Shown here one piece after another: positions 16,763 to 24,751 of a DNA stretch of 64,000 nt. The DNA is from JBDOQU01 sp039839375 (GTDB lineage Bacteria; Pseudomonadota; Alphaproteobacteria; DSM-16000; Inquilinaceae): assembly GCF_039839375.1 (NCBI RefSeq), contig NZ_JBDOQU010000001.1, positions 372,001 to 436,000 on the forward strand, read 5' to 3'. The notes below the pieces were generated by a model. That model had not been told where the DNA came from. It made no database searches and saw only the letters and a program-made list of their open reading frames with translations. The number at the start of each line of letters is the position of its first letter. The first letter of the stretch is position 1. Position numbers and translations under genes: made by a program.

Positions 16763-18160
16763 TCAGAACTTGAACTGCAGTGTCAGCTCGAAGAAATCGA
16801 TGTCCTCGGCGGGGCCCGTTGCCCGGATGAAATCCCCGGCGAAGAAATGCGTATAGATCGCGGTGACGGCGAGGTTCTGGGCGAGTGCGTATTCCGAGGT
16901 GAGTGAGACAGCCGAGCCGACGAAGCGCTCATCGCTGCCCGATGGCCCGCGGATCAGTTGGCCCGCGGGCGCATAGACGCCATCGTCCGTGTCAAGCCGC
17001 CAGAAGAAGTTCATGTCGGCGGTCAGCGACCAGGCGTGCGTTGGGCGCACGGTCACGAAGGGATGGATGTTGAAGAAGTTGCGGGGGCCGAGCACCGCGG
17101 CCTCCGAGAAATAATTGCCGCGCGGGAACAGCGGATTGAAGGTGCCAAGATCGGGGTCGGCCGGGTCGCCATCGCCGCTCGCGATGTTGGCGCTGAGCGC
17201 GATGCGCGGCCGCCACGGCCTGTCTTCGAACGTAAAACCAGTCTCGCTGGCGATCGTCCAGGCGGAAATATCGCCGTCGCCGAAGCTGCCGAACTGATAG
17301 ATCGCCTCCCAGTTCCAGTCCCAGCCGCGCTCCGCGCCGTAAAGCCGCGCGCCGATCGAGTGACGACGCTCGCGCGCTGAGCCTCGCGCGAACGCACCGG
17401 CATCATCCTCGAAACCGAGATAGTACAGATCGATTGCGCCGAGGGGCATCCAGTCCTTGCCGCCAGCGGCGTAGACACCCCAGAGCGCTAGGTCGTCGTT
17501 CGCCTCGTCATCGAAAACGCCCGGACGAGGCAAGCGCGGTCGGGCCGCAAGCAACTCGACTTGCCAGCCCGGCACTTCGAAGATGGCGCGCGCCGCATCG
17601 AAGGTGCGGCGCACGTTCGGACCTTCGCGCACGTCCACCAGCCGGCCCGATCCGAATTGCAGCTCCTGCCTGCCGCCGCGCAGGGTCAGGTCGGCGTCGG
17701 GCCCGAGCGGCACATTCAGGTCGACGAACGCGTTCTGGAGCGTGAGGTCATTCTCATCGACCGGGCTCGGCCCGCCTGCGCGACCGGTCTCGAGCGCGCT
17801 GGAGAGCTGTCCGAAGACGCGGACATGCGGCCCGAGACGGAGATCGCCGTGCAGCGTGTAGCGCTGCAGCCAGACGCCGGCCTCGTCCTGCGGGTCGGCC
17901 CCGAAGAGCGGGTTATGCGTGTATTCGTAGCGTTGGCGGATCTCGCCGCCGAGACTGAGGAAGAAGCGCTCATCCTCAGTCAACGGAATGAACTTGATAT
18001 CGCCGGGAAGATGCTCCCGGTTTTCGGGGTCACGGAAGCAGTCATAATCGTCGTCGAAGCGCAGCTTCGCCGGTTCGAGCGCACAGGCCTCCTCAGCCTT
18101 CGCTTGCGCCATGGCGGCAACGAAGACGACAAGGCAGCCTATGCATCGAAGCGCAAGCAT
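16763..18160 (-). CDS. AlgE-like outer-membrane porin
   Basis: The 465-residue protein has a signal peptide (about 1-22) and a body of alternating strands ending with aromatic Phe (FFELTLQFKF), the C-terminal signature of outer-membrane barrels. The region RYTLHGDLRLGPHVRVFGQL and the overall length match the alginate-export family, members of which also transport other compounds. It starts 3 bp after the pirin stop, so it is part of the same operon. I infer substrate uptake across the outer membrane; the solute is unknown. Confidence 0.8.
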   Translation of the reverse strand: MLALRCIGCLVVFVAAMAQAKAEEACALEPAKLRFDDDYDCFRDPENREHLPGDIKFIPLTEDERFFLSLGGEIRQRYEYTHNPLFGADPQDEAGVWLQRYTLHGDLRLGPHVRVFGQLSSALETGRAGGPSPVDENDLTLQNAFVDLNVPLGPDADLTLRGGRQELQFGSGRLVDVREGPNVRRTFDAARAIFEVPGWQVELLAARPRLPRPGVFDDEANDDLALWGVYAAGGKDWMPLGAIDLYYLGFEDDAGAFARGSARERRHSIGARLYGAERGWDWNWEAIYQFGSFGDGDISAWTIASETGFTFEDRPWRPRIALSANIASGDGDPADPDLGTFNPLFPRGNYFSEAAVLGPRNFFNIHPFVTVRPTHAWSLTADMNFFWRLDTDDGVYAPAGQLIRGPSGSDERFVGSAVSLTSEYALAQNLAVTAIYTHFFAGDFIRATGPAEDIDFFELTLQFKF

Positions 18161-18163
18161 GAG

Positions 18164-18862
18164 TCATTTGAGGTCGAAGAGCAGGATCTCTGCCCGATGA
18201 TCGGTGTCGAGCTCGATCGCCCGCTCGCCCTCGATCTTCGCGCCGTCGCCCTCGCGCAGCTCGTCTCCGTTGAGGTGCACGATCCCGCGCGCAACATGCA
18301 GCCAGCCGCGCCGACCTTGCGCGAACTCATGGGTGAACCGCTCGCCTTCGGAGAGCTCGCCGGCATGGATCGCGACGTCCTGGTGGACCGTGACCGCACC
18401 GTCGCCGCCCCTGCGGTCGGCGATGAGACGCAGGCGACCTTCCAGCTCCTCTTGGGGGAAGCGTTTCTGCTCGTAACCCGGCGCGATGCCGCGAGCTTCC
18501 GGAACGATCCAGATCTGCAGAAAGTGAACAGGCTCAGTCTTCGACGCGTTGTATTCGCTGTGCGTCACCCCGGTCCCGGCTGACATGCGCTGCACATCGC
18601 CTGGCACGATGACCGAACCGTTGCCGAGGCTGTCCTTGTGTTCGAGAGCGCCTTCGAGGACGTAGGAGATGATCTCCATGTCCGCATGGCTGTGCGCGCC
18701 GAAGCCCGCGCCCGGCGCAACGCGGTCGTCGTTGATGACGCGCAAGGGACCGAAGCCCATATGATCTGGATCGCGGTACTCGCCAAAAGAGAAACTGTGG
18801 CGGCTGTCGAGCCAGCCCATGTCGGTGTGGCCGCGCGTGTGGCGGTCGCGGATAGTGATCAT
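18164..18862 (-). CDS. Pirin-family cupin protein (YhhW-like)
   Basis: The 232-residue bicupin begins ITIRDRHTRGHTDMGWLDS with metal ligands in HSHADMEI (about 57-64) and later THSEYN, the pirin pattern. Bacterial YhhW-type pirins can act as quercetin 2,3-dioxygenases. Its start overlaps the doxX stop (ATGA) and the porin gene follows after 3 bp, placing it inside the operon. A second, longer pirin is encoded at 35489 and is not a recent copy. A role in oxidising or sensing an aromatic compound is inference. Confidence 0.9.
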   Translation of the reverse strand: MITIRDRHTRGHTDMGWLDSRHSFSFGEYRDPDHMGFGPLRVINDDRVAPGAGFGAHSHADMEIISYVLEGALEHKDSLGNGSVIVPGDVQRMSAGTGVTHSEYNASKTEPVHFLQIWIVPEARGIAPGYEQKRFPQEELEGRLRLIADRRGGDGAVTVHQDVAIHAGELSEGERFTHEFAQGRRGWLHVARGIVHLNGDELREGDGAKIEGERAIELDTDHRAEILLFDLK

Positions 18863-19305
18863 GACGAATGCTCCCGAGGCTGAAGACTGAATGGGCCGGG
18901 TCCGACGGCCGCGATGGCGACGAGGCCGCCGATGATGGCGAGATGCTCGAGCGCGGTGGTGAGCTGACGGTGAAAGTCGTCGCCTTCGAAGGCCCAGAAG
19001 GGATGGCCGATCAGCGTCGCCGCCACCGTGAAGGCTGCCAGCGCCAGCGCCGCGAGGCTGCTGTGCCAGCCGAGCGACAAGGCCATGCCGGCTCCGATCT
19101 GTAGGACGACCGTCGCGGCCAGAGCCAGCGCCGGAATGGGCAGGCCGAGCGCGGCGAACTCCTCGATTCCTGCCGACCAGTAGACGAGCTTCGTCGCGCC
19201 GCTATAGAGGAATACGGTCGCGAGGCAGATCCGGGCCGCAAGGAGCGAGGCGCCGGACGCGCCGCTTGACCCCCGGTCGCCGGCGATCGGCATCATTCGT
19301 GTCAT
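18859..19305 (-). CDS. DoxX-family membrane protein
   Basis: This 148-residue protein has four hydrophobic segments and the DoxX motif RICLATVFLYSGATKLVYW (about 23-41). DoxX proteins are small inner-membrane proteins linked to redox stress. The start at 19305 was chosen because the ATG shares a base with the stop of the upstream small gene; the 41-residue upstream extension is Arg-rich and lies in that gene. The stop overlaps the pirin ATG, so translation is coupled on both sides. Confidence 0.85.
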   Translation of the reverse strand: MTRMMPIAGDRGSSGASGASLLAARICLATVFLYSGATKLVYWSAGIEEFAALGLPIPALALAATVVLQIGAGMALSLGWHSSLAALALAAFTVAATLIGHPFWAFEGDDFHRQLTTALEHLAIIGGLVAIAAVGPGPFSLQPREHSS

Positions 19306-19478
19306 CAGCCGCTCCCCATTTGCGCGAGGGCGAGGTCGGCGCCGAGGAATCCAAGCGTCATGAAGACGACGAGCAGCGCGCCGACGACCCGGGGCGGCGC
19401 CGGGAGCGGCAGGTCGAACCAGCGGCAACCGACGCCGATGAGAAAACCGAGATTGACGCCGATGAGCGAGGCGATCAT
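19305..19478 (-). CDS. Small XapX/DUF1427-like membrane protein (first copy)
   Basis: A 57-residue protein with two hydrophobic segments: IASLIGVNLGFLIGVGCRW, then LPLPAPPRVVGALLVVFMTL. The central PLPAPP turn between two helices is the mark of the XapX/DUF1427 small membrane proteins. It shares about half its residues with the next gene upstream, so the two are tandem paralogues. Its ATG overlaps the upstream stop (ATGA) and its stop overlaps the doxX start (TGATG). Function is unknown; the pair may form a hetero-oligomer. Confidence 0.75.
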   Translation of the reverse strand: MIASLIGVNLGFLIGVGCRWFDLPLPAPPRVVGALLVVFMTLGFLGADLALAQMGSG

Positions 19479-19696
19479 GACTGCACCTCTTCAGGCTGTC
19501 CTGACGGTCCGCCGCAGAGCGGCCTCGAATTCGCCTCCCGATGCGCAGCGAGCCGGTCGGTCACGACGTAGCCAAGGGTCATCGCCAGCACGAGGAGCGC
19601 GCCGATGAGCACCGGCGGGGCCGGCAGCGGGATGCCCGCGAGCCGGCAGGCGACGCCGATGGTCAGGGCGAGCAACAATCCAAGCGCGACCTTCAT
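19475..19696 (-). CDS. Small XapX/DUF1427-like membrane protein (second copy)
   Basis: This 73-residue protein starts VALGLLLALTIGVACRLAG and continues IPLPAPPVLIGALLVLAMT, two membrane segments around the conserved PLPAPP turn, as in its tandem neighbour. A polar tail of about 25 residues distinguishes it. It overlaps both neighbouring genes by 4 bp. A third, frameshifted relative lies at 24355-24483, so this island has held at least three such genes. No biochemical role is known for the family. Confidence 0.75.
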   Translation of the reverse strand: MKVALGLLLALTIGVACRLAGIPLPAPPVLIGALLVLAMTLGYVVTDRLAAHREANSRPLCGGPSGQPEEVQS

Positions 19697-21360
19697 CGGG
19701 CGCCTCCTTTTGTCTTCGCGACGATCTGTGTGGAATGGAGCGGCGCCAGGAAGTGGCTCACCTCCGGCGGCTCGGCGCCGAGGTGGAACTCGCGCGCCCG
19801 GGCGTGGATATCCTGATCGTGCTTCGTCGCCCGCTCGTGCTGCCTCAGGTGCTCAGCCCAGCTCGGCAGGAAGAACCATTCGATCCATGCTCCGGGCTCA
19901 GCCGCGTCTTGATAGACGCCCCAGTCGTGCGCGCCGTCGCGGTAGCGCTCGCCCGCAATCTCATGCATGGCGGCGAGGAAGCCTTCCGTGTCGCCTTCGT
20001 CGACTTGGTAGCGGATCGTCACCAGCACCGGCCCCCGGTCGGGAGCGGCGTCGAGGCTCTCCGCTATCACCGGCTCGGGCCAACTCATCGCGGGGGTGAG
20101 ATCGAGCGCCTCGCCCTGGCCAAGTTTCGCTCGCCAGGTGAGCAGGATGGCGAAGACGGCGCCCGCGGCGGCGATCAGGAGGGCGGTCGGGACCGACGTC
20201 GCCGTCGCCACCTGCCCCCAGCCGGCGGAGCCTGCCGACATACAGCCGAAGAACACCATCAGCGTGATTGCGAGGCCGCGTGCGCGCACCCAGTTGGGGA
20301 GCGCGGTCTGCGCCGAGACGTTGAGACTGGTGAGCACCGTAATCCAACCCAACCCGCCGAGCACTGAGGCGGGCAAGGCCGTGGCGGCGCTGGTCGCGAG
20401 GCCAAGGAGCGCCATCGCGGCGGCGGTGATGAGTGTGCCGGCGGCAACGAGGCGATTGGCGTCGATTCGCTTGCGAATGTAAGGCAGCACTAATGCGCCT
20501 GCTACCGCCCCGCCGCCGATCGCGGCGAGCAGCACGCCGTAAATTTCGGCGCCACCGCCTTCGAGCCTACGCGCGACGAGCGGCAACAGCGCCCAATAGG
20601 CGCTCCCGAAGGTGAAGAAGCCGAACGAGCGGACCAACGTCGCCTTGAGCGCGCTGTTGCGGCTGGCATGGCGCAGCCCGGTCGCCATCGCGCCGAACAG
20701 CGGCTCGGGCGGAAGGGTCTTCGCCGGGCCGGTCTCGGGTTTCCATAGTAGCAGCGCGGCGACGATAGCGAGATAGCTCACTGCATTGACTATGAAGGGC
20801 GCGGACAGCGCCACGGCGGAGATTAGGAACCCGGCAAGCGCGGGGCCGATAGCGCGCGCGATGTTAATGCCCATCGAGTTGAGCGCGATCGCGGGCTGGA
20901 GGCTCTCGCGCGGCACGAGGCTCGGCGCCACCGCTTGCCAGGCCGGCGCCATCAGCGCCGCTCCGGTTCCGATCGCGAAGGTGAAGGCGAGGAGCAGCGC
21001 CGGCGTCATTGCTCCGGCCGCGGTCAGCGTCGCCATCGCAACGGTGACGCCGGTTAGAACCAGATTGACGATCAGCAGGAACCGCCGCTTGTCGACCCGA
21101 TCGGCGAGCGCGCCCGCAAACAGCGCGAAGAGGAAGATCGGCGCGGTCGTCGCCGCCTGCACCAGCGCGACGATCGCCGGCGACGAGTTCAGCGTCGTCA
21201 TCAACCAGCCCGCGCCGACATCGTGCATCCAGGTGCCGATGTTGGAGATCAGCGTCGCCGTCCACAGCAACGCGAAAGCGCGATGACGAAACGGTGACCA
21301 GGCCGATCCCGCAGATGATGCGGGCGGGTAGCTGGCGGGGGTCGGCGAAGCGATTGTCAT
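19693..21360 (-). CDS. MFS transporter (MFS_3/EntS-like) with C-terminal monooxygenase-like domain
   Basis: The 555-residue protein has about 12 membrane segments (residues 25-410) and a soluble C-terminal domain (about 440-540) resembling antibiotic-biosynthesis-monooxygenase folds (VLVTIRYQVDEGDTEGFLAA). This two-part layout is typical of the MFS_3 family. The start at 21360 was preferred over 21378 because of the well-placed GAGG and because the longer form would overlap the preceding gene. It lies 7 bp after the amidohydrolase gene. The transport direction and substrate cannot be told; family precedent favours export. Confidence 0.85.
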   Translation of the reverse strand: MTIASPTPASYPPASSAGSAWSPFRHRAFALLWTATLISNIGTWMHDVGAGWLMTTLNSSPAIVALVQAATTAPIFLFALFAGALADRVDKRRFLLIVNLVLTGVTVAMATLTAAGAMTPALLLAFTFAIGTGAALMAPAWQAVAPSLVPRESLQPAIALNSMGINIARAIGPALAGFLISAVALSAPFIVNAVSYLAIVAALLLWKPETGPAKTLPPEPLFGAMATGLRHASRNSALKATLVRSFGFFTFGSAYWALLPLVARRLEGGGAEIYGVLLAAIGGGAVAGALVLPYIRKRIDANRLVAAGTLITAAAMALLGLATSAATALPASVLGGLGWITVLTSLNVSAQTALPNWVRARGLAITLMVFFGCMSAGSAGWGQVATATSVPTALLIAAAGAVFAILLTWRAKLGQGEALDLTPAMSWPEPVIAESLDAAPDRGPVLVTIRYQVDEGDTEGFLAAMHEIAGERYRDGAHDWGVYQDAAEPGAWIEWFFLPSWAEHLRQHERATKHDQDIHARAREFHLGAEPPEVSHFLAPLHSTQIVAKTKGGAR

Positions 21361-21367
21361 GAGCGCC

Positions 21368-23368
21368 TCACGCCGCAAAGCAGGAGCAGCCGAGCGCGCC
21401 CCAGAAGGACTTCAGGTCGCGCACGGGGAGCGGGTTGGTCCAGGCGATCCGGTGATCGTGGCCGTGGAGGCCGCAGGCGCTGGCGCAGCCGTCATGGCAG
21501 CTCCGCGCGTGTTGGACGGGCGGCTCCACAGAAGCCATCCGCATACCCGGGCTAGCGAACGCCCCAACCGGAGTCCAGGACGGGCTAGCCGGCGGCAGCG
21601 GTGGTGCGAGGTCGGCGAAGTCCTCCTCGCCATAGACCAACTTGCCGCCGACCATGGTCATGACGGCATTGATCCGCCGGATCTCTTCCGACGGGACCGA
21701 CATCAGATCCGCCGAAAGGATTGCGAGATCGGCATACTGGCCGGGCGCAAGCGTGCCCTTAACCTCCTGCTCGCCGGAGAACCAGGCCGACCCCTGCGTC
21801 CACAGCCGCAGCGCCGTCTCACGGTCGAGGACGTTCTCCTCGCCGTAGAGCGGCATGCCGCCGAGCGTCTTGCCGGTGGTCAGCCAATAGAGGCTGACCC
21901 ACGGGTCGTAGGACGCGACGCGGGTCGCGTCGGTTCCGGCGCCGACCGGCACCTCCATCTCGAGCATTTTGGCGATCGGCGGTGTGAGCCGCGCCGCCTC
22001 GGCGCCGTAGCGCTCGACGAAATATTCGCCCTGGAAGGCCATGCGGTGCTGGGTGGCGATACCGCCGCCGAGCGCCTTCACCCGCTCGATATTGCGTTCC
22101 GAGATCGTCTCGGCATGGTCGATGATGAAGCGGGCTTTGAACGGCTGCTTCTGGTTGACGCGCTCGAAGACGGTCAGGAAACGATCGATCGACTCGTCAT
22201 AGGTCGCATGAATGCGGAACGGCCACTCGTTCGTCGCGAGCAACTCGACGATCTTCTCGAGGTCGCGCTCCATTGTCGGTGCGAGATCGGGGCGCGGCTC
22301 GAGGAAGTTCTCGAAATCCGCCGCCGACCAGGTGAGGTTCTCGCCCGCGCCGTTCATCCGGAAGAAGGCGGAGCCCGCACCGGGCTCGGTCATCTCCACC
22401 CAGCGCTCGTAGTCCGACAACTCCTCCCCCGCCTTCTGCGCGAAAAGATTGTAGGCAATCCTTACGGTGAGTTCGTCTGCGTCGTGCAGGCGCTGGATGA
22501 CCTGATAGTCTTCCGGATAGTTCTGCCCGCCGCCGCCAGCGTCGATGACGCTGGTGATGCCGAGGCGGTTGAGTTCGCGCATGAAATGGCGGGTCGAGTT
22601 GATCTGGTCTTCGAGCGGCAGCTTCGGACCCTGCGTCAGCGTCGAGTAGAGGATCAGCGCCGAGGGCTTGGCGATCAGCATGCCGGTCGGATTGCCCCGT
22701 GCGTCCTTCTCAATCACGCCGCCGGGCGGGCTGGGCGTGTCCCTGGTGATCCCGAGCGCGGCGAGTGCGGCGCGATTGAGGAGCGCGCGGGCGTAGAGGT
22801 GCAGGATGAAAACCGGCGTTTCGGGGGCGGCGGCGTTGATCTCGTCCAGCGTCGGCATGCGCTGTTCGGCGAACTGGAACTCCGACCAGCCGCCGACCAC
22901 GCGCACCCATTGCGGCGCCGGGGTACGTTCGGCCTGCTCCTTCAGCATGCGGAGCGCGACGGCGACCGAGGGCACGCCCTCCCACCGTAGCTCCATATTG
23001 TAGTTGAGGCCGCCACGGATGAGATGGGTATGGCTGTCATTGAGGCCCGGGATCACGCGCCGCCCGCCCGCGTCGATCACGTGGGTCTTGGCGTCGGCGA
23101 GCCGCATGATTTCGTTACGCGGCCCGACGGCCTGGACCAGCCCGTCCCTGACTGCCAGCGCCTGGCCTTCGGGATTGGCGCGGTCGAGCGTCGTCACGCG
23201 CGCATTGGTGATGATCGTGTCGGCCATGCCGTCCTCCTCGTTGGGTTGCGCGCGCGCCCAGCCAGGCGCGAAAAGGGCAAGTGCGCTAAGCGCGGCGCCA
23301 GACTTCGTCACCTGCCGGCGAGTGACGCTCGCGGCGTCTGCCAAGGAGTTCCATCGGGTCTCGCGCAT
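21368..23368 (-). CDS. Tat-exported amidohydrolase (YtcJ-like)
   Basis: The 666-residue protein has a twin-arginine signal (TRRQVTK followed by a hydrophobic stretch, about residues 16-40), so it is probably folded with its metals and exported to the periplasm. The metal-dependent amidohydrolase domain starts near 50; SHTHLIRGG holds the first metal-binding His pair. The C-terminal tail is Cys/His-rich (SCHDGCASACGLHGHDH and GALGCSC). It would hydrolyse a C-N or ester bond in an unknown substrate. It lies between the isochorismatase-type hydrolase (140 bp) and the transporter (7 bp), pointing to one pathway. Confidence 0.85.
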   Translation of the reverse strand: MRETRWNSLADAASVTRRQVTKSGAALSALALFAPGWARAQPNEEDGMADTIITNARVTTLDRANPEGQALAVRDGLVQAVGPRNEIMRLADAKTHVIDAGGRRVIPGLNDSHTHLIRGGLNYNMELRWEGVPSVAVALRMLKEQAERTPAPQWVRVVGGWSEFQFAEQRMPTLDEINAAAPETPVFILHLYARALLNRAALAALGITRDTPSPPGGVIEKDARGNPTGMLIAKPSALILYSTLTQGPKLPLEDQINSTRHFMRELNRLGITSVIDAGGGGQNYPEDYQVIQRLHDADELTVRIAYNLFAQKAGEELSDYERWVEMTEPGAGSAFFRMNGAGENLTWSAADFENFLEPRPDLAPTMERDLEKIVELLATNEWPFRIHATYDESIDRFLTVFERVNQKQPFKARFIIDHAETISERNIERVKALGGGIATQHRMAFQGEYFVERYGAEAARLTPPIAKMLEMEVPVGAGTDATRVASYDPWVSLYWLTTGKTLGGMPLYGEENVLDRETALRLWTQGSAWFSGEQEVKGTLAPGQYADLAILSADLMSVPSEEIRRINAVMTMVGGKLVYGEEDFADLAPPLPPASPSWTPVGAFASPGMRMASVEPPVQHARSCHDGCASACGLHGHDHRIAWTNPLPVRDLKSFWGALGCSCFAA

Positions 23369-23508
23369 GTCTCGCGTCCTCGCTGTGTTTGTCTCTCCGG
23401 TTTCAAGAAGGGGGCGGGCCTGCTGGGCGACGCAGGCCCGCCAGTTGCGCCGGACGGGGCGAGACGGCTGGGGGAGGATCGGGCCGTCAGGGCCGGCGCA
23501 TTGGATGG

Positions 23509-24210
23509 CTACTCGGCAGCGGCGGCCGCCGATCCGGCCGCCACGGGATCGAGCCGGGCGCCGTGCTTCACGCGCTCCTCCGCCTTGTGGACCATGGTGT
23601 ATGCGTAATCGACGCCCATGCCGTAGGCTCCGGAATGCTCGCGCACGATGTCCATGACGCCGTCATAGGTGTCGCGGCGCGCCCAATCGCGCTGCCATTC
23701 GAGGAGAACCTGCTGCCAAGTGACCGGCACGACTCCCGCCTGGATCATCCGCTGCATCGAGTAGTCGTGCGCTTCCTTCGTCGTTCCGCCGGAGGCGTCG
23801 GCGACCATGTAGATCTCGTAACCGCCCTCGCTCATCGCGGAAATGGCGAATGTGTTGTTGCAAACCTCGGTCCAGAGGCCGGAGACGACCACCTTCTTCT
23901 GTCCGTTCTTCTTGAGTGCGTCGCGCACCTTCTGGTCATCCCAGGAGTTCATCGAGGTGCGCTCGAGCAGCGGATGCTCGGGGAAGACAGCCAGCAGTTC
24001 TGGATAGGTGTGGCCGGAGAAACTCTCCGTCTCGACTGTGGTGATTGTCACCGGGATGCCGAACACCTTCGCGGCCTTGGCGAGACCTACGACGTTGTTC
24101 TTCAGAACCTGACGATCGATCGACTGGACGCCGAACGCCATCTGCGGCTGGTGATCGATGAAGATGATCTGGCTGTTCTGCGGGTTCAGAACTTCAAGTT
24201 TACCGGACAC
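23509..24210 (-). CDS. Isochorismatase-family cysteine hydrolase (YcaC-like), copy 1
   Basis: The 233-residue protein has the isochorismatase-like hydrolase fold. The catalytic Asp is in IIFIDHQPQ (about 16) and the Cys is in VVVSGLWTEVCNN (about 115), with a Lys just before the latter strand. It would act in the cytoplasm on an amide or ester. GTG at 24210 is the best start, because AAGGAGAG lies about 8 bases upstream; an ATG at 24258 only adds a Lys/Arg-rich extension. It is the first gene of the cargo run. The 3' end adds a low-complexity Ala-rich tail. Confidence 0.88.
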   Translation of the reverse strand: MSGKLEVLNPQNSQIIFIDHQPQMAFGVQSIDRQVLKNNVVGLAKAAKVFGIPVTITTVETESFSGHTYPELLAVFPEHPLLERTSMNSWDDQKVRDALKKNGQKKVVVSGLWTEVCNNTFAISAMSEGGYEIYMVADASGGTTKEAHDYSMQRMIQAGVVPVTWQQVLLEWQRDWARRDTYDGVMDIVREHSGAYGMGVDYAYTMVHKAEERVKHGARLDPVAAGSAAAAAE

Positions 24211-24354
24211 CTTTGCTCTCCTTTTGAGTTGGGACAGACTGGATTCGATGCTCTTCAAGCCGCATCGAATTTCTTCGCGGCGTCATCCCGGGCGGAGAAC
24301 GCGAAGTAGTTTTTTGCAGGACCGACTGCACAATGTTGACGTGACCTCTCAGCC

Positions 24355-24483
24355 ACTAAACCGCGGCTTCTCCTGTAAGCATGCCTCGGAGTCCGAGCAG
24401 TGCGATGATCGGCGGCCCGGCGAACGGACTGACACAAGGCCATAGATCATGCCGATCCGAGACCGACGAACAGCGAACGACAT
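24355..24483 (-). pseudogene. Frameshifted XapX-like gene remnant
   Basis: Reading the minus strand from ATG at 24483 gives SRIGMIYGLVSVRSPG, then the frame is lost. In the next frame the sequence continues GPPIIALLGLRGMLTGEAAV and a stop at 24355-24357. Joined, the two parts match the XapX pattern of a helix, then RSPAPP, then a second helix. A single-base change near 24420 explains the break. It lies between hydrolase copy 1 and the operator, so it may once have been the first or leader gene of the operon. Confidence 0.6.
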
Positions 24484-24565
24484 AGGGTTGAAGGGGCTTA
24501 TTATTTGGTGTCTCGCGAAAAGTCAGGGTGAGTGAACTTTAGCGAGCGCTTTTTTGCCCTGCGGC

Positions 24566-24596
24566 GCTGAAGCTGCCGCGCTGGTGCCGATCTTGC
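24566..24596. promoter_or_regulatory. Candidate AraC operator, copy A
   Basis: Two direct half-sites, GCTGAAGCTGC at 24566 and GCCGATCTTGC at 24586, have starts 20 bp apart. The same 31-bp arrangement, and flanking GCGGCGC, occurs at 29128 and 33685. It lies 356 bp upstream of the minus-strand hydrolase (24210) and 156 bp upstream of the first araC gene. No binding has been shown. Confidence 0.6.
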
Positions 24597-24751
24597 GGTG
24601 ATAGTACTGGGCCGGCTGGCGCGAGCGCTGACCAATCACTATGTCATCGCTGAACTCACGTAGCGAAGCCCACAGATCGTGCCGATGAGTCGCGAAGATG
24701 CGTACCCGCGTGGTTGCCCATAAAGTATTGTGGGAGCTACCGCAGGGCTAG

